NCBI RefSeq assembly: GCF_947624825.1
Contig: NZ_CANQLZ010000009.1
Span: 1 to 61,909, forward strand
DNA from: an uncultured Acinetobacter sp.
GTDB lineage: Bacteria; Pseudomonadota; Gammaproteobacteria; Pseudomonadales; Moraxellaceae
Length of the DNA: 61,909 nucleotides
Direction: 5' to 3'
Shown: in pieces, positions 1-11,610 of the stretch
How positions within the stretch are numbered: the first letter of the stretch is position 1
How the letters are laid out: each line of letters begins with the position of its first letter
Notes under the pieces: model-generated
Told to the model about the DNA's origin: nothing
Databases searched by the model: none
What the model saw: the letters and a program-made list of their open reading frames with translations, nothing else
Translations under genes and position numbers: made by a program

Positions 1-338
1 AGATTAACACTCATGGTGCAGTTGCCAAGTCTATTGGTCAAGTGATGATGGTTATTTTTTATTGCAAATTGCAATCAAACACAGTTGCTGTGGAAGAACT
101 TTACTGGATGAAATTTTAAACATAGCGCGCAACACATCTTAGCAATCAGTTTAAGTATTGTGGTGGCATCAACAACTAAGTTGGCTACCTCAAGCTATTT
201 TTGACGATAAAAACCATTATATGAGCCTTATACAGCTGGCTAGCCAAAGTTACGAAGTTTAGCAAAACAAAGCCAAGAATAGCATTGTGTGCACAGGCTT
301 GAGGCTCGTACAATGCAGAACTTGTCCTTGTTGAAGTT
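1..338. other. Gene-poor left edge; possible decayed coding remnant
   Basis: No intact gene is visible before uvrB. On the + strand one frame is open from the window edge to a stop at 117-119. A second frame stays protein-like from about 59 to 262 but is broken by stops at 140 and 152; its last open part begins near 158 (WWHQQLSW) and ends at about 262. This looks like a degraded 3' end of a neighbouring gene, but I recognise no family. The uvrB promoter should also lie here; I see no convincing -35/-10 pair. Confidence 0.3.
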
Positions 339-347
339 TTGATTGTT

Positions 348-2369
348 ATGCATGAGCGTCAGCCGTTTCAATTAGTTACCGATTATCAACCTGCAGGTGA
401 TCAGCCACAGGCAATTGAAAAGCTTGTACGAGGCGTGCAACAAGGCATGCACGATCAGTTGTTGCTTGGGGTAACAGGTTCGGGTAAAACCTATACCATG
501 GCCAATGTGATTGCCCAAACACAACGTCCGACCATTGTCATGGCGCATAACAAAACTTTAGCGGCACAGCTTTATGGTGAATTTAAGGCATTTTTCCCCA
601 ACAATGCGGTGGAATATTTTGTGTCTTATTATGATTATTATCAGCCAGAAGCTTACGTGCCTTCATCAGATACTTTTATTGAAAAAGACTCTGCCATTAA
701 TGATCATATCGATCAAATGCGTTTATCGGCCACGCGTGCTTTGTTAGAGCGCCGTGATGCGATTATTGTGGCTTCGGTTTCGGCAATTTATGGTTTAGGT
801 GACCCTGAAGCGTATATGAGTATGTTGCTGCATATTGTGCAAGGTGACCGTGTGCATCGTGACGATTTGATTCGTCGTTTGGTCGAAATGCAATATACCC
901 GCAACGAACTTGAATTTTTACGTGCGACCTACCGTATTCGTGGTGAAGTGATTGATATTTTCCCTGCCGAATCGGACCAACATGCCATTCGTGTGGAACT
1001 GTTTGACGATGAAGTCGATTCCATTCGTTGGTTTGACCCACTCACCGGTAAAATGGTGAAAAAAGTACCGCGCGTCACCATTTATCCCAAAAGCCACTAT
1101 GTGACGCCAAAACATAATTTAGAACGTGCCATTGGCACCATTAAGACTGAACTTAAACAACAATTAGAATTTTTCCGCGCTCATGACAAACTGCTTGAAG
1201 CACAGCGTATTGAACAACGCACCCGTTATGACATTGAAATGATGCAACAGTTGGGCTATACCAACGGTATTGAAAACTATTCACGCCATTTATCCGGTCG
1301 TCCATCCGGTGAAGCACCGCCCACTTTATTTGATTATGTACCCGAAGACGCTTTACTGATTATTGATGAATCCCATGTCACCGTGTCACAAATTGGCGCG
1401 ATGTATAAAGGTGACCGCTCGCGTAAAGAAAACTTGGTCAATTATGGTTTCCGTTTGCCAAGTGCCCTAGACAACCGCCCAATGAAATTTGAAGAATGGG
1501 AGCGCATTGCACCGCAAACCATTTATGTGAGTGCTACACCGGCCAAATATGAGCTTGAAAAAGCCGAACAAATTGCTGAACAGGTGGTACGCCCAACAGG
1601 CCTAGTTGACCCTGAAATTGAGATTCGTCCGGTGTTAACCCAAGTGGATGATGTGCTCTCAGAAATTAATTTACGTAAAGATTCTGATGAGCGTGTATTG
1701 GTCACCACCTTAACCAAACGCATGGCTGAGGATTTAAGTTCTTATTTAAAAGAATACGGCATTAAAGTTGCTTATTTACACTCAGATATTGATACAGTGG
1801 AGCGAGTGAAAATCATTCATGAGCTGCGTACTGGCGTTTATGATGTCTTGGTGGGAATTAACTTATTACGTGAAGGTTTGGATATGCCAGAGGTGTCTTT
1901 GGTGGCCATTTTAGATGCCGACAAAGAAGGTTTTTTACGTTCTGAGCGTTCTTTAATTCAAACCATTGGTCGTGCAGCACGTAACTTAAAAGGCAAAGCG
2001 ATTTTATATGCCGATCGCATCACCGACTCTATGCAAAAAGCCATTGATGAAACTGATCGTCGTCGTCGCAAGCAAATAGAATTTAACGAGTTACATGGCA
2101 TCACGCCACGCAGTGCTAAACGTCAGGTAATTAAAGAAATTGATACTGGTGAAGTGTTAGATGACGATCAAATTGATGCAAACATCTCAGCACAAGCCAA
2201 AGCTTTAAATGCCGACGAGCAACACTTATTGGCCAATCCAAAAGTGTTAGCCAAACATATGGCCAAACTTGAAAAAGACATGCTAAAAGCCTCTAAAGAA
2301 TTGCAATTTGAGCAAGCAGCACGTTTACGCGATGAAATCTTACGTTTAAAAGCGCAAATGTTGCAATAA
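348..2369 (+). CDS. uvrB: UvrABC system protein B (excinuclease ABC subunit B)
   Basis: UvrB is the damage-verifying helicase-like subunit of nucleotide excision repair. It is loaded by UvrA and recruits UvrC for incision. The product is 673 aa, the usual length. The Walker A motif GVTGSGKT is at residues 41-48. The aromatic beta-hairpin region that clamps DNA ([12 protein letters not shown]) lies near residue 95. The DESH box is near residue 340, and the helicase C motifs with QTIGRAARN are near 540. The UvrC-binding UVR domain ends the protein ([11 protein letters not shown]). I chose the ATG at 348; a TTG nine bases upstream is also in frame. Neither has a strong ribosome binding site. The gene appears monocistronic and intact. 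Confidence 0.97.
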   Translation: MHERQPFQLVTDYQPAGDQPQAIEKLVRGVQQGMHDQLLLGVTGSGKTYTMANVIAQTQRPTIVMAHNKTLAAQLYGEFKAFFPNNAVEYFVSYYDYYQPEAYVPSSDTFIEKDSAINDHIDQMRLSATRALLERRDAIIVASVSAIYGLGDPEAYMSMLLHIVQGDRVHRDDLIRRLVEMQYTRNELEFLRATYRIRGEVIDIFPAESDQHAIRVELFDDEVDSIRWFDPLTGKMVKKVPRVTIYPKSHYVTPKHNLERAIGTIKTELKQQLEFFRAHDKLLEAQRIEQRTRYDIEMMQQLGYTNGIENYSRHLSGRPSGEAPPTLFDYVPEDALLIIDESHVTVSQIGAMYKGDRSRKENLVNYGFRLPSALDNRPMKFEEWERIAPQTIYVSATPAKYELEKAEQIAEQVVRPTGLVDPEIEIRPVLTQVDDVLSEINLRKDSDERVLVTTLTKRMAEDLSSYLKEYGIKVAYLHSDIDTVERVKIIHELRTGVYDVLVGINLLREGLDMPEVSLVAILDADKEGFLRSERSLIQTIGRAARNLKGKAILYADRITDSMQKAIDETDRRRRKQIEFNELHGITPRSAKRQVIKEIDTGEVLDDDQIDANISAQAKALNADEQHLLANPKVLAKHMAKLEKDMLKASKELQFEQAARLRDEILRLKAQMLQ

Positions 2370-2521
2370 GCCCTTAGGTGGAACATACAGATGCTGACGA
2401 AATTTTGCGTGATGGCACTATTGATCCGCCATATTTATCATTAGACACTGACAATTTTTTATAAAGACCAAATTGGGGTTTAGCATCTATACTACAGCTA
2501 CGTCTTCAAGGAGCATAAACG

Positions 2522-3456
2522 ATGTATAAGGGCGTGATGTTGTCAGTATTGGCATCGTTTACCTTTGGGGTGTTGTATTTTTATACCGAATTTTTAAAAC
2601 CGCTTGATAGTGAACAGACCTTTGCATGGCGGATGTTGTCGACTTTGCCATTTTTAACGTTGTTTATGTGGTGGAGTGGTGATTTAAGTCGTGTTGCAGA
2701 GGTTTTTCAGCGCGTCATTAAACAACCCAAAATGTTGCTGTGGTTAATGTGTAGTTCATTTTTATGTACCACGCAATTGTGGTTGTTTTTATGGGGACCT
2801 ATTAATGGTCGTGGCTTAGAAGTTTCCTTGGGCTATTTTTTACTGCCGTTGGTCATGGTTTTGGTGGGTTGCCTGCTGTATAAAGAAAAACTCAGCGCGT
2901 GGCAAATTGCTGCCATTGGTTTGGCATTGTTGGGTGTGTCACATGAAATTTGGCGCATGGGCTATATGGCATGGGAAACTGCCTATATTGCTGTGGCTTA
3001 TCCTTTATATTTCTTTTTACGCCGTGTGTTTAAAACTGATCATTTAGGTGGGATTTGGCTTTGGTGATTCCGGTTGCCATTTATTTAGCCTTTATGCACA
3101 GCGATAGTTTTAGCATTATTGTTGATGTTCCATATTTGATTTGGGCGGTGATTGGACTTGGCTTTTTAAGCTGTTTGGGATTGGGCAGCTATATGTTGGC
3201 CAGTCGTTATTTGCCATTTGTGATCTTTGGTTTACTCAGTTATTTAGAGCCAGTCCTGTTGGCATTTTCTTCAATGATGTTGGGTGAGCGTATTGCCCAT
3301 GATGAATGGTTGACCTACATACCCATTTGGTTGGCAGTATTATTATTGGTGATTGAAGGCAGCTTACACGTGATTAAACAGCAGCAAAAACAACGTGCTT
3401 TAGCCAAAAATAGTCAGGCTTTAGCACTTGAAATTGAAAAAAATCAGCAAAAATAG
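2522..3456 (+). pseudogene. rarD: RarD/EamA-family permease, split by a frameshift
   Basis: Two + strand reading frames, 2522-3067 (181 aa) and a downstream frame ending at 3456, together match one RarD-type drug/metabolite (EamA) transporter of about 300 aa with ten membrane helices. The first part carries the N-terminal EamA repeat (FTFGVLYFYTEFLKP near residue 14) and stops right after GGIWLW. The second resumes with LVIPVAIYLAF and carries the C-terminal helices. The break is at about 3050-3067. Family members normally read GGIW, then a short acidic/methionine stretch, then L-x-x-P-V-A-I, so a few codons are missing as well as the frame. A ribosome binding site (AAGGAG) precedes the ATG at 2522. 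Either the gene is inactive or the sequence has an error here. Confidence 0.8.
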
Positions 3457-3603
3457 TGCTTATGTGTCTTTTGTGTAATTAAACAGCACTTGGCTGATGT
3501 TGTAATTTTACTGAAAAATAAGGATTTTTTATTTTTCTGTAGAGAAATCATTTAAATAATTACAACTATTTTGCAGCTTTATAGTGAATATCGTACAAAA
3601 TTG

Positions 3604-3623
3604 CCGAGCTTTTCCGAGCTTTT
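3604..3623 (+). repeat. Tandem 10-bp direct repeat upstream of gap
   Basis: The decamer CCGAGCTTTT occurs twice back to back (3604-3613 and 3614-3623), about 85 bases before the gap start codon. It sits in the promoter-bearing intergenic region 3457-3707, where I could not settle on one clear promoter. It may be a regulator site or chance. Confidence 0.5.
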
Positions 3624-3707
3624 GATTCAAACTTGCTAAGAATTCCATTACAATTGTCAGGTTTTGAAATTTATGCCTAGATATACAATTAATTAGAGGA
3701 CGTATCT

Positions 3708-5165
3708 GTGAGCAAAGAGACTATCATCGCCCTACATGCAGAGCACCAAGGTCGCTGGAAAAACCGTGAAGAACTTGCGGAACAAATGATCGCATTAATC
3801 GGTCAGTTATACCGTGAAAAAAATATCGTGGTTTCAGTATTCGGTCGTTCTTTAGTTAACCGTTCTGTGATCCAGATTTTAAAAGCACACCGTCGTACAC
3901 GTGTACTTGATGTTGAGCTTTCTGTTGTCAACACTTTCCCAATCTTAGAAGCATTGGCACAAGTGGACAACATTGGTACAGCTGAAGTTGATCTAGGTAA
4001 ACTTGCAGTTGCATTTGCAGCACAAGGTGGCGATGTAAATGCATTTGTTGCTGACGCAGTAAAAGCAGCTGAAGGTCGTCCAACATCTGTTGAAGGTCGT
4101 GACGTTGTGCTTTACGGTTTCGGTCGTATCGGTCGTATCCTTGCACGTTTAATCATTGGTCAATCAGGTCTTGGCCGTGGCTTAAACTTAAAAGCAATTG
4201 TGGTACGTAAAACTGCAGATGGCGATTTAGAAAAACGTGCGTCTTTATTACGCCGTGACTCAATCCATGGTCCATTTGCAGGCACGATTTCTGTTGATGA
4301 AGAAAACGAAGCAATTATTGCTAACGGTCAATTCATCAAAGTGATCTATGCATCTAAACCAACAGAAGTAGATTACACCGCTTATGGTATCAACGATGCA
4401 TTAATCATTGATAACACAGGTAAATGGCGTGATGCAGAAGGTCTTGCACAACACCTAGAATGCCCAGGCGCGGCGCGCGTGATCTTAACTGCACCTGGTA
4501 AAGGTGAGATGAAGAACGTGGTATTTGGTGTGAACCAAGCGGACATCTTAGATGAAGATAGCATCATCTCTGCTGCAAGCTGCACAACCAATGCCATCAC
4601 ACCAACACTTAAAGTGTTAGATGACAAATACAAAGTGATCAATGGTCATGTTGAAACAGTTCACTCGTTCACAAACGACCAAAACTTAATCGACAACTAC
4701 CATAAAGCGGATCGTCGTGGTCGTGCTGCAACATTAAACATGGTGATTACTGAAACAGGTGCAGCTAAAGCAGTGGCTAAAGCACTTCCTGCACTTAAAG
4801 GTAAGTTAACAGGTAACTCGGTACGTGTTCCAACACCTAACGTATCGCTTGCTATTCTTAACTTAACTTTAGACCAAGAAGTTGATCGTGACGAAGTGAA
4901 TGAATACATTCGCCAAATCTCAATCAGCTCAAGCCTTCAAGGTCAAATTGGCTATACCAACTCAACTGAAGTGGTATCGTCTGACTTTATTGGTTCACGC
5001 ACTGCAGGTGTATTTGATGCGCAAGCAACGATTACCTCTGGCAACCGTTTAACAGCATATGTTTGGTACGACAACGAAGTGGGTTATAGCTGCCAAGTAT
5101 TACGTATCGCTGAACAAATGGGTGGCGTAACCTATCCAAAAATTCCTGCTGAAACAAATGCATAA
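3708..5165 (+). CDS. gap: Glyceraldehyde-3-phosphate dehydrogenase, long form
   Basis: The enzyme interconverts glyceraldehyde-3-phosphate and 1,3-bisphosphoglycerate using NAD(P). The product is 485 aa, well above the roughly 330 aa of classical GapA. About 125 N-terminal residues precede the Rossmann motif YGFGRIGR (near residue 137). The active-site motif SAASCTTN is near residue 290, and the C-terminal WYDNEVGYS is present. This long architecture is known in Acinetobacter and Pseudomonas. In organisms that use Entner-Doudoroff-type glycolysis it is usually linked to gluconeogenesis; that role is inference here. Translation starts at GTG 3708, supported by AGAGGA about nine bases upstream. 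A strong terminator follows. Confidence 0.95.
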   Translation: MSKETIIALHAEHQGRWKNREELAEQMIALIGQLYREKNIVVSVFGRSLVNRSVIQILKAHRRTRVLDVELSVVNTFPILEALAQVDNIGTAEVDLGKLAVAFAAQGGDVNAFVADAVKAAEGRPTSVEGRDVVLYGFGRIGRILARLIIGQSGLGRGLNLKAIVVRKTADGDLEKRASLLRRDSIHGPFAGTISVDEENEAIIANGQFIKVIYASKPTEVDYTAYGINDALIIDNTGKWRDAEGLAQHLECPGAARVILTAPGKGEMKNVVFGVNQADILDEDSIISAASCTTNAITPTLKVLDDKYKVINGHVETVHSFTNDQNLIDNYHKADRRGRAATLNMVITETGAAKAVAKALPALKGKLTGNSVRVPTPNVSLAILNLTLDQEVDRDEVNEYIRQISISSSLQGQIGYTNSTEVVSSDFIGSRTAGVFDAQATITSGNRLTAYVWYDNEVGYSCQVLRIAEQMGGVTYPKIPAETNA

Positions 5166-5181
5166 TTTGTAAAGCTAAGAA

Positions 5182-5208
5182 AAAGCGCCTCTTGAGGCGC
5201 TTTTTTTA
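5182..5208 (+). terminator. Rho-independent terminator of gap
   Basis: An 8-bp stem (AGCGCCTC / GAGGCGCT) with a 2-base loop is followed by seven T. It lies between the convergent gap and MFS genes. Confidence 0.9.
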
Positions 5209-5217
5209 TTTTAAAGA

Positions 5218-6411
5218 TTATGTGTTTTGCATGTGTTTAAAATCAAAGCGATCAATCATCAAAATGCCCACAGAAAAAATTGAACCCAAAACCACACAGC
5301 CTAACCATTGATAATGTTGCCAAGCATAGACTGCGCCTAATGAACCTAAGGCAGCGCCAGTAAAATAAATGGTCATATAAACCGCATTAATGCGTGAGCG
5401 TGCTTTGCCATCTATACGATAAACCAAGTTTTGATTTAACACATGAAAAGCGGTTAAACCAAAATAGCTCATTAAGACCCCAATGGCATAAATGATTAAA
5501 CTGTGTTGCGCAAAATATAAGGGTATGCAAGACAACAGCATTAACGTAATACACAGTTTTGCGACAAAGTTTTCTTTACCTTGTCCAACCGTTTTGCCTG
5601 ACCAACTCGATGAATAAATGCCAATCACACCCAGTAAGCCAAATAAGCCAATTTCAAAGTCGCTAAAGTAATATGGTGCACTGCCCAAGACAAAAGTCAT
5701 TGAGGTAAATACCATAGACAACACGCCAAAACCTAAAGCACCGGCACTAGCACGACGAATTAAATGTGGATTTTGTCGAGCTAAACTAAACAATGAGCGA
5801 TAAATATCACCGATCTTTAAGCTAGCTTGACGTTGGGTGTCGGGGAGTTTTTTCCACATCAGCCCGGCAAATAACAAGGTTAAAATCCCACTACTCAAAT
5901 ACACCCCTTGCCATGACCAATAGGTCGAGACAAAACCTGCAAAGGTGCGCGATAAAATAATCCCCATCACCAAACCACTCATGAGTTTACCCACTGTGGC
6001 AGCACTTGATGCAGGTGGACTAATGCTGGATGCAAATGGAATTAACACTTGTGCTGAAATGGCGCCAAAAGTGGCACATAAAGTAAAGACATATAAACTG
6101 CTTAAACTGCTGCTTGTGGACAATAAAATTTGTGAGATGCCTGCAAAGCACATGAGGCTGACCACAAGTTTACGTTTATTAAAAAAGTCGCCTAAAGGCA
6201 CCAATAACATTAAACCAAGCATATAGCCAATTTGCGCCACCACCACAGCAAAACCGGCTTGACTGGTCTGAATATTAAGACTTTTTTCAATTGAATAAAT
6301 GAGCGGTTGGTTAAAATAGGCTGAACCTGCACATAAACCGCAAGCCAGCGCCATGATAAGTACAAATTGCGATGAGAGTGCTTGAGTTGGAGAAGAAGAC
6401 ATGTTTGGCAT
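5218..6411 (-). CDS. Major facilitator superfamily transporter
   Basis: A 397-aa inner-membrane protein with about twelve hydrophobic helices and the MFS layout. The loop after helix 2 carries the conserved basic motif (PLGDFFNKRK, near residue 75). The N-terminal AYFNQPLI segment resembles the YgaY/YnfM-like drug-proton antiporter group. The substrate cannot be read from sequence; an exporter of small organic compounds is the best guess. The ATG at 6402 is an alternative start that drops three residues. No good ribosome binding site precedes either one. The gene is convergent with gap and divergent from obgE. Confidence 0.85.
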   Translation of the reverse strand: MPNMSSSPTQALSSQFVLIMALACGLCAGSAYFNQPLIYSIEKSLNIQTSQAGFAVVVAQIGYMLGLMLLVPLGDFFNKRKLVVSLMCFAGISQILLSTSSSLSSLYVFTLCATFGAISAQVLIPFASSISPPASSAATVGKLMSGLVMGIILSRTFAGFVSTYWSWQGVYLSSGILTLLFAGLMWKKLPDTQRQASLKIGDIYRSLFSLARQNPHLIRRASAGALGFGVLSMVFTSMTFVLGSAPYYFSDFEIGLFGLLGVIGIYSSSWSGKTVGQGKENFVAKLCITLMLLSCIPLYFAQHSLIIYAIGVLMSYFGLTAFHVLNQNLVYRIDGKARSRINAVYMTIYFTGAALGSLGAVYAWQHYQWLGCVVLGSIFSVGILMIDRFDFKHMQNT

Positions 6412-6645
6412 GGAAACACTTAAACAAGATTTGTAAGTGACTATAGAGGCTCATTCTGCCTACAACAAATAACAAAAAACGATCAATTGATTGTTATAGC
6501 GAATATAGATCTTTGAAAAAGCATCAAAACGAGGAATAAAAAATAAAATTCTTAAAAAATAACCGCGCTTATCACAGAGCATGTACTGAATATAGTCGAG
6601 AAATTTTGAAAAATATGGCAGAATAAGCGGTTTTAAAGTTTTTAG

Positions 6646-7878
<1,233 letters not shown>

Positions 7879-7906
7879 TCGGTAAAAGTAAGAGTCTGAG
7901 GACAAG

Positions 7907-9040
7907 ATGATAGAAGTGGTAGATGGGCAACGTCAGCTCAAGGATTGCAAACGAATCGTTGTAAAAATCGGATCATCTTTACTCACAGCAAACGGGCAGG
8001 GTTTAGATCTAGATGCCATCTCGCATTGGGCGGGACAAATCGCAGATCTACATAATGCCGGACACGAAATTATTTTAGTGTCCTCAGGTGCTGTGGCTGA
8101 AGGGATGGTACGTATGAAGTTTGACAGCCGACCCACAGATTTACCTAGTCTTCAGGCGTGTGCCGCGATTGGTCAAATGGGCTTAATTCAAACTTGGTCA
8201 AGCGTGCTTGAACAACATGAAATCGGTAGCGCACAAGTGCTGCTGACCCATGATGACTTAGCGGATCGTCGTCGTTATCTCAATTCATGTGATGCCTTGC
8301 AGCACCTGATTGATTGGCGTGTGATTCCTGTGATCAATGAAAATGACACGGTTTCAACCGACGAAATTCGCTTTGGTGACAATGACACACTTGCTGCGAT
8401 GGTTGCCGGTCAAGTGCATGCCGATCTTTTGATTATTTTAACCGATCAAGAGGGCATGTTTGACGCCGACCCACGATCTAATCCAAATGCCAAACTGTTT
8501 AGTACAGTGCGTGCCATGGACGAAAGTTTGTTTGACATGGCAGGTGGTGGCGGTAAATTTGGCCGTGGCGGAATGCTGACCAAAGTTCGTGCAGCACGTT
8601 TAGCCGCTAAATCGGGTTGTCCAACCTTAATTGCCAGTGGCGACAGTGATGCAGTATTGTCACGTCTCATGGCAGGTGAGATGCTGGGTACCTTATTTAT
8701 TACCGACGATGATCGCATCACTGCACATCAGCAATGGTTAGCGGCACATTTACAAACCGCAGGTCGTTTGGTGATTGATGATGGTGCCATTCAAGCCATT
8801 AAAGATAATCATCGTAGTTTATTGCCGGTTGGTGTAAAAGCCGTAGAAGGGCACTTTGAGCGTGGTGATGTGGTGGAATGTGTGGATACACAGGGTCATC
8901 GCATTGCAGTAGGACGCGTTAATTTTAGCTCGCGTTCTGCTGACATTGTTAAAGGTTTAGCTTCAGATAAGGTACATCAGGTCTTAGGTGAAGCACGCTC
9001 TTTAGAGATGATTCATCGTAACCATATGGCGATTTACTAA
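7907..9040 (+). CDS. proB: Glutamate 5-kinase
   Basis: ProB phosphorylates glutamate in the first step of proline synthesis. The 377-aa product has an amino-acid-kinase domain (VVKIGSSLL near residue 19; INENDTVS near 145; [11 protein letters not shown] near 210) and a C-terminal PUA domain from about residue 285. This is the full two-domain bacterial form, which is normally feedback-inhibited by proline. It lies 28 bases after obgE with a GAGGAC ribosome binding site. proA is not adjacent. A strong terminator follows. Confidence 0.97.
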   Translation: MIEVVDGQRQLKDCKRIVVKIGSSLLTANGQGLDLDAISHWAGQIADLHNAGHEIILVSSGAVAEGMVRMKFDSRPTDLPSLQACAAIGQMGLIQTWSSVLEQHEIGSAQVLLTHDDLADRRRYLNSCDALQHLIDWRVIPVINENDTVSTDEIRFGDNDTLAAMVAGQVHADLLIILTDQEGMFDADPRSNPNAKLFSTVRAMDESLFDMAGGGGKFGRGGMLTKVRAARLAAKSGCPTLIASGDSDAVLSRLMAGEMLGTLFITDDDRITAHQQWLAAHLQTAGRLVIDDGAIQAIKDNHRSLLPVGVKAVEGHFERGDVVECVDTQGHRIAVGRVNFSSRSADIVKGLASDKVHQVLGEARSLEMIHRNHMAIY

Positions 9041-9045
9041 TTTAA

Positions 9046-9077
9046 AAAAATCCCGCTTTCGAGCGGGATTTTTTTAT
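9046..9077. terminator. Terminator between proB and the SIMPL gene
   Basis: The stem ATCCCGCT / AGCGGGAT is flanked by A-rich and T-rich tracts, so it can work for both convergent genes. Confidence 0.9.
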
Positions 9078-9082
9078 TGATG

Positions 9083-9784
9083 TTATTGCAGTTGAATTGA
9101 GCCGCTAGCACTGACACTCATTTTTGAATCACCGGCTGCCACATTTTGTTCTGTCACACTATTATCAGCTGATGCTTTCATCATCGCGACACGTGGCACA
9201 GCAGCGGCATAATAATAGTTATTGCTACTGATGTTTAAACTGACCAACTGATAATTGGCCTTATTCCACGCTTTTGCCATGGTCTTGGCACGTTGTTGAA
9301 AGTTCTGAGACGCTTCCATGATCAATTCATTTTCAACCTGTTTACGTTTCTGATCGGATACCGAAAAATGAATCGAACTGGTTTGTAAGTACTGCTGTAG
9401 TTCACTAATCAGTTGGCTTGAGGCTCTAAAATCAGCACTTTCTAGGCGAATCTCACTGCGTCCACGCCATTCTTTAAGCTTACGATTGTCCGTGTCATAA
9501 ATTGGATAGGTGCTTTGAGCACCTGTTTCAATTTTAACTTGCGGGTATTTTTTAGCAGCAAGCGTGGCTTGATTGAGCAATTGGTTAATATCATTGGCCA
9601 ATTGGGCAGGTTGTTTATGTGATTTTTCTACATACAAGACGGCGTGCATTAAATCATTAGACACTTCGCGTTCAGCTTCAGCTTGAATATTAATCAGGTT
9701 GTAATGTAAGTCATTGTCGTTGGCATAGCTGGTTATAGGTGATAAAACAGTCAAACTTAAAGCAGCAAATAATATTTTATTCAT
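9083..9784 (-). CDS. Periplasmic SIMPL (DUF541) domain protein
   Basis: A 233-aa secreted protein. The N-terminus (MNKILFAALSLTVLSPITSYA) is a typical Sec signal peptide with cleavage after the AYA-like SYA. The rest matches the SIMPL/DUF541 pattern: repeated alpha-beta units, an early segment with VSNDLMHAVLYVEK, a mid segment with LISELQQYLQ, and a C-terminal segment of small beta strands. Relatives (E. coli YggE, BP26) form periplasmic oligomers linked to oxidative stress resistance; the exact role is unknown. I chose the ATG at 9784 because it gives the cleanest signal peptide. ATG 9793 and TTG 9799 are also in frame. Confidence 0.85.
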   Translation of the reverse strand: MNKILFAALSLTVLSPITSYANDNDLHYNLINIQAEAEREVSNDLMHAVLYVEKSHKQPAQLANDINQLLNQATLAAKKYPQVKIETGAQSTYPIYDTDNRKLKEWRGRSEIRLESADFRASSQLISELQQYLQTSSIHFSVSDQKRKQVENELIMEASQNFQQRAKTMAKAWNKANYQLVSLNISSNNYYYAAAVPRVAMMKASADNSVTEQNVAAGDSKMSVSASGSIQLQ

Positions 9785-9799
9785 AGCAGGCATAATCAA

Positions 9800-10170
9800 T
9801 CGAGGAAGGAACGGATTGTTCCATCTTAGGCTGCATTTTAGGCATAAATAAGCAGAGTTTGTGGTAGGAATGTAAAAAATATAAGAGCATTAAATTTTGA
9901 TAAACATAAACAAAAATAGAGGTTTATAAAAATCGTATTTAGTTTGCTACCAAACGGTTAAAAAGTGGTTAAAAAAATTATAAAAAATAAGCATTTCTTT
10001 CAATTGTCATAATGTGCGATGATAATTCAATCTATTGGTTAGTATGATCAGTTTTTTGAATGAATTTGAGCATGATAAAACACCGAAAATTGTTTATTTT
10101 TCGCAAAAATTCGGTATCATCGCGCTCCTAGTTATGACGAATAACAAGTGATCGTCTAACAAGTATATAA
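9800..10170. other. Intergenic region with dat and SIMPL promoters
   Basis: About 370 bases of AT-rich sequence without a credible gene. A possible dat promoter is TTGTTT near 10092 with TATCAT near 10116, but the 19-base spacing is long. A sequence around 10083-10117 contains a partial inverted repeat (ACCGAA ... TTCGGT). Confidence 0.4.
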
Positions 10171-10243
10171 AGCACCGAGTCAAAGACCGAAAGTCCCCCG
10201 ACTTATTCCTTTCAACCCATATCAGAGATGGTAATTCGATATG
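10171..10243 (+). promoter_or_regulatory. Structured 5' leader of dat
   Basis: Two hairpins can be drawn. The first pairs GAGTC (10177-10181) with GACTT (10200-10204) and encloses a 3-bp hairpin GAC/GTC with loop CGAAA. The second pairs CATATC (10218-10223) with GATATG (10238-10243). It encloses the purine-rich ribosome binding site (AGAGATGG) and includes the dat start codon in its 3' arm. This is the layout of a translation-controlling leader. I do not recognise it as a known riboswitch class. Confidence 0.4.
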
Positions 10244-11608
10244 AGCGTTACTTCAGTAAACCCTGCCTCTACTAACGAGTACTATTTGACTCGCCAAAGT
10301 CAAATGGAATCAAATGTGCGTAGTTATCCACGTAAATTACCGTTAGCGATCGCAAAAGCGCAAGGGTGTTGGGTTGCCGATGTTGAAGGTACACAGTACC
10401 TTGATTGTTTAGCTGGGGCAGGTACCTTGGCGTTAGGTCATAACCATCCTGCGGTTATTCAAAGTATTCAAGACACGCTTGCAAGCGGTCTACCATTGCA
10501 TACTTTAGACTTAACGACTCCTTTAAAAGATGCCTTTACCGAAGCGTTGCTTGAGCAATTGCCCGGTGGCAAAGAAGAATACTGTTTACAGTTCTGTGGT
10601 CCATCTGGTGCAGATGCAACAGAAGCTGCGATTAAACTGGCTAAAACCTTTACTGGTCGTGGCACAGTGATCAGCTTCTCTGGTGGTTACCATGGTATGA
10701 CGCACGGTTCATTGGCAATGACAGGTAACTTGTCTGCAAAAAATGCAGTCAACAACTTGATGCCAGGTGTGCAATTTATGCCATATCCGCATGAGTACCG
10801 TTGCCCATTGGGTCTAGGCGGTGAAGCGGGTGTAGATGCGTTAACATATTTCTTCGAAAACTTTATTGAAGATGTAGAAAGCGGTGTAACTAAGCCTGCA
10901 GCTGTGATTCTTGAAGCAATTCAAGGTGAAGGCGGCGTGGTGACTGCACCTGTAAAATGGTTAAAGAAAATCCGTGAAGTGACTGAAAAGCACAACATCG
11001 TGCTTATTCTTGACGAAGTTCAAGCAGGCTTTGCACGTTCAGGTAAAATGTTTGCCTATGAACACGCAGGTATTGAACCAGATGTTGTGGTAATGTCAAA
11101 AGCGGTAGGTGGTAGTTTACCACTTGCAGTATTGGGTATTAAACGTAAGTTTGATGCTTGGCAGCCAGCAGGTCACACCGGTACATTCCGTGGTAACCAG
11201 TTGGCAATGGGTACAGGTCTTGCAACGATTAATACCATTAAAGAACAAAACCTTGCCCAAAACGCGCAAGAACGTGGTGATTATCTACAAGCTGAATTTA
11301 AAAAATTAGCAGTAGAATTCCCATGTATCGGTAACGTTCGTGGCCGTGGCTTAATGATTGGTGTTGAAATTGTGGATGAGCGTAAAGCTGCTGATCACAT
11401 GGGTTCATTACCGGCTGATTCTCAATTGGCGGCTGCGATTCAAACTGCATGTTTCAACAACAAATTGTTGTTAGAAAAAGGTGGTCGTAACGGTACAGTG
11501 ATTCGTTTACTTTGCCCACTCATCATCACTCATGATGAATGTGTTGAAGCTGTTGCTCGTTTCAAGAAAGCACTTGCTGAAGCGCTTGTTGCAGTTCGAG
11601 GTGCATAA
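10241..11608 (+). CDS. dat: Diaminobutyrate--2-oxoglutarate aminotransferase
   Basis: Dat moves an amino group from glutamate to aspartate semialdehyde to give L-2,4-diaminobutyrate. The product is a 455-aa class III PLP aminotransferase. Visible marks are [12 protein letters not shown] near residue 60, [13 protein letters not shown] near 112, the PLP phosphate/Asp region [10 protein letters not shown] near 255, and the Schiff-base lysine in SKAVGGS near 287. Sequence and order with ddc match the Acinetobacter dat-ddc operon, first described from A. baumannii. The ddc start lies three bases after the dat stop, so the two are translationally linked. Confidence 0.96.
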   Translation: MSVTSVNPASTNEYYLTRQSQMESNVRSYPRKLPLAIAKAQGCWVADVEGTQYLDCLAGAGTLALGHNHPAVIQSIQDTLASGLPLHTLDLTTPLKDAFTEALLEQLPGGKEEYCLQFCGPSGADATEAAIKLAKTFTGRGTVISFSGGYHGMTHGSLAMTGNLSAKNAVNNLMPGVQFMPYPHEYRCPLGLGGEAGVDALTYFFENFIEDVESGVTKPAAVILEAIQGEGGVVTAPVKWLKKIREVTEKHNIVLILDEVQAGFARSGKMFAYEHAGIEPDVVVMSKAVGGSLPLAVLGIKRKFDAWQPAGHTGTFRGNQLAMGTGLATINTIKEQNLAQNAQERGDYLQAEFKKLAVEFPCIGNVRGRGLMIGVEIVDERKAADHMGSLPADSQLAAAIQTACFNNKLLLEKGGRNGTVIRLLCPLIITHDECVEAVARFKKALAEALVAVRGA

Positions 11609-11610
11609 TA

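Noticed and set aside
10171..10243. Guanidine (ykkC or mini-ykkC) riboswitch before dat
   Set aside because: The hairpin loops lack the ACGR-type loops of mini-ykkC, and no ykkC-like core is visible.
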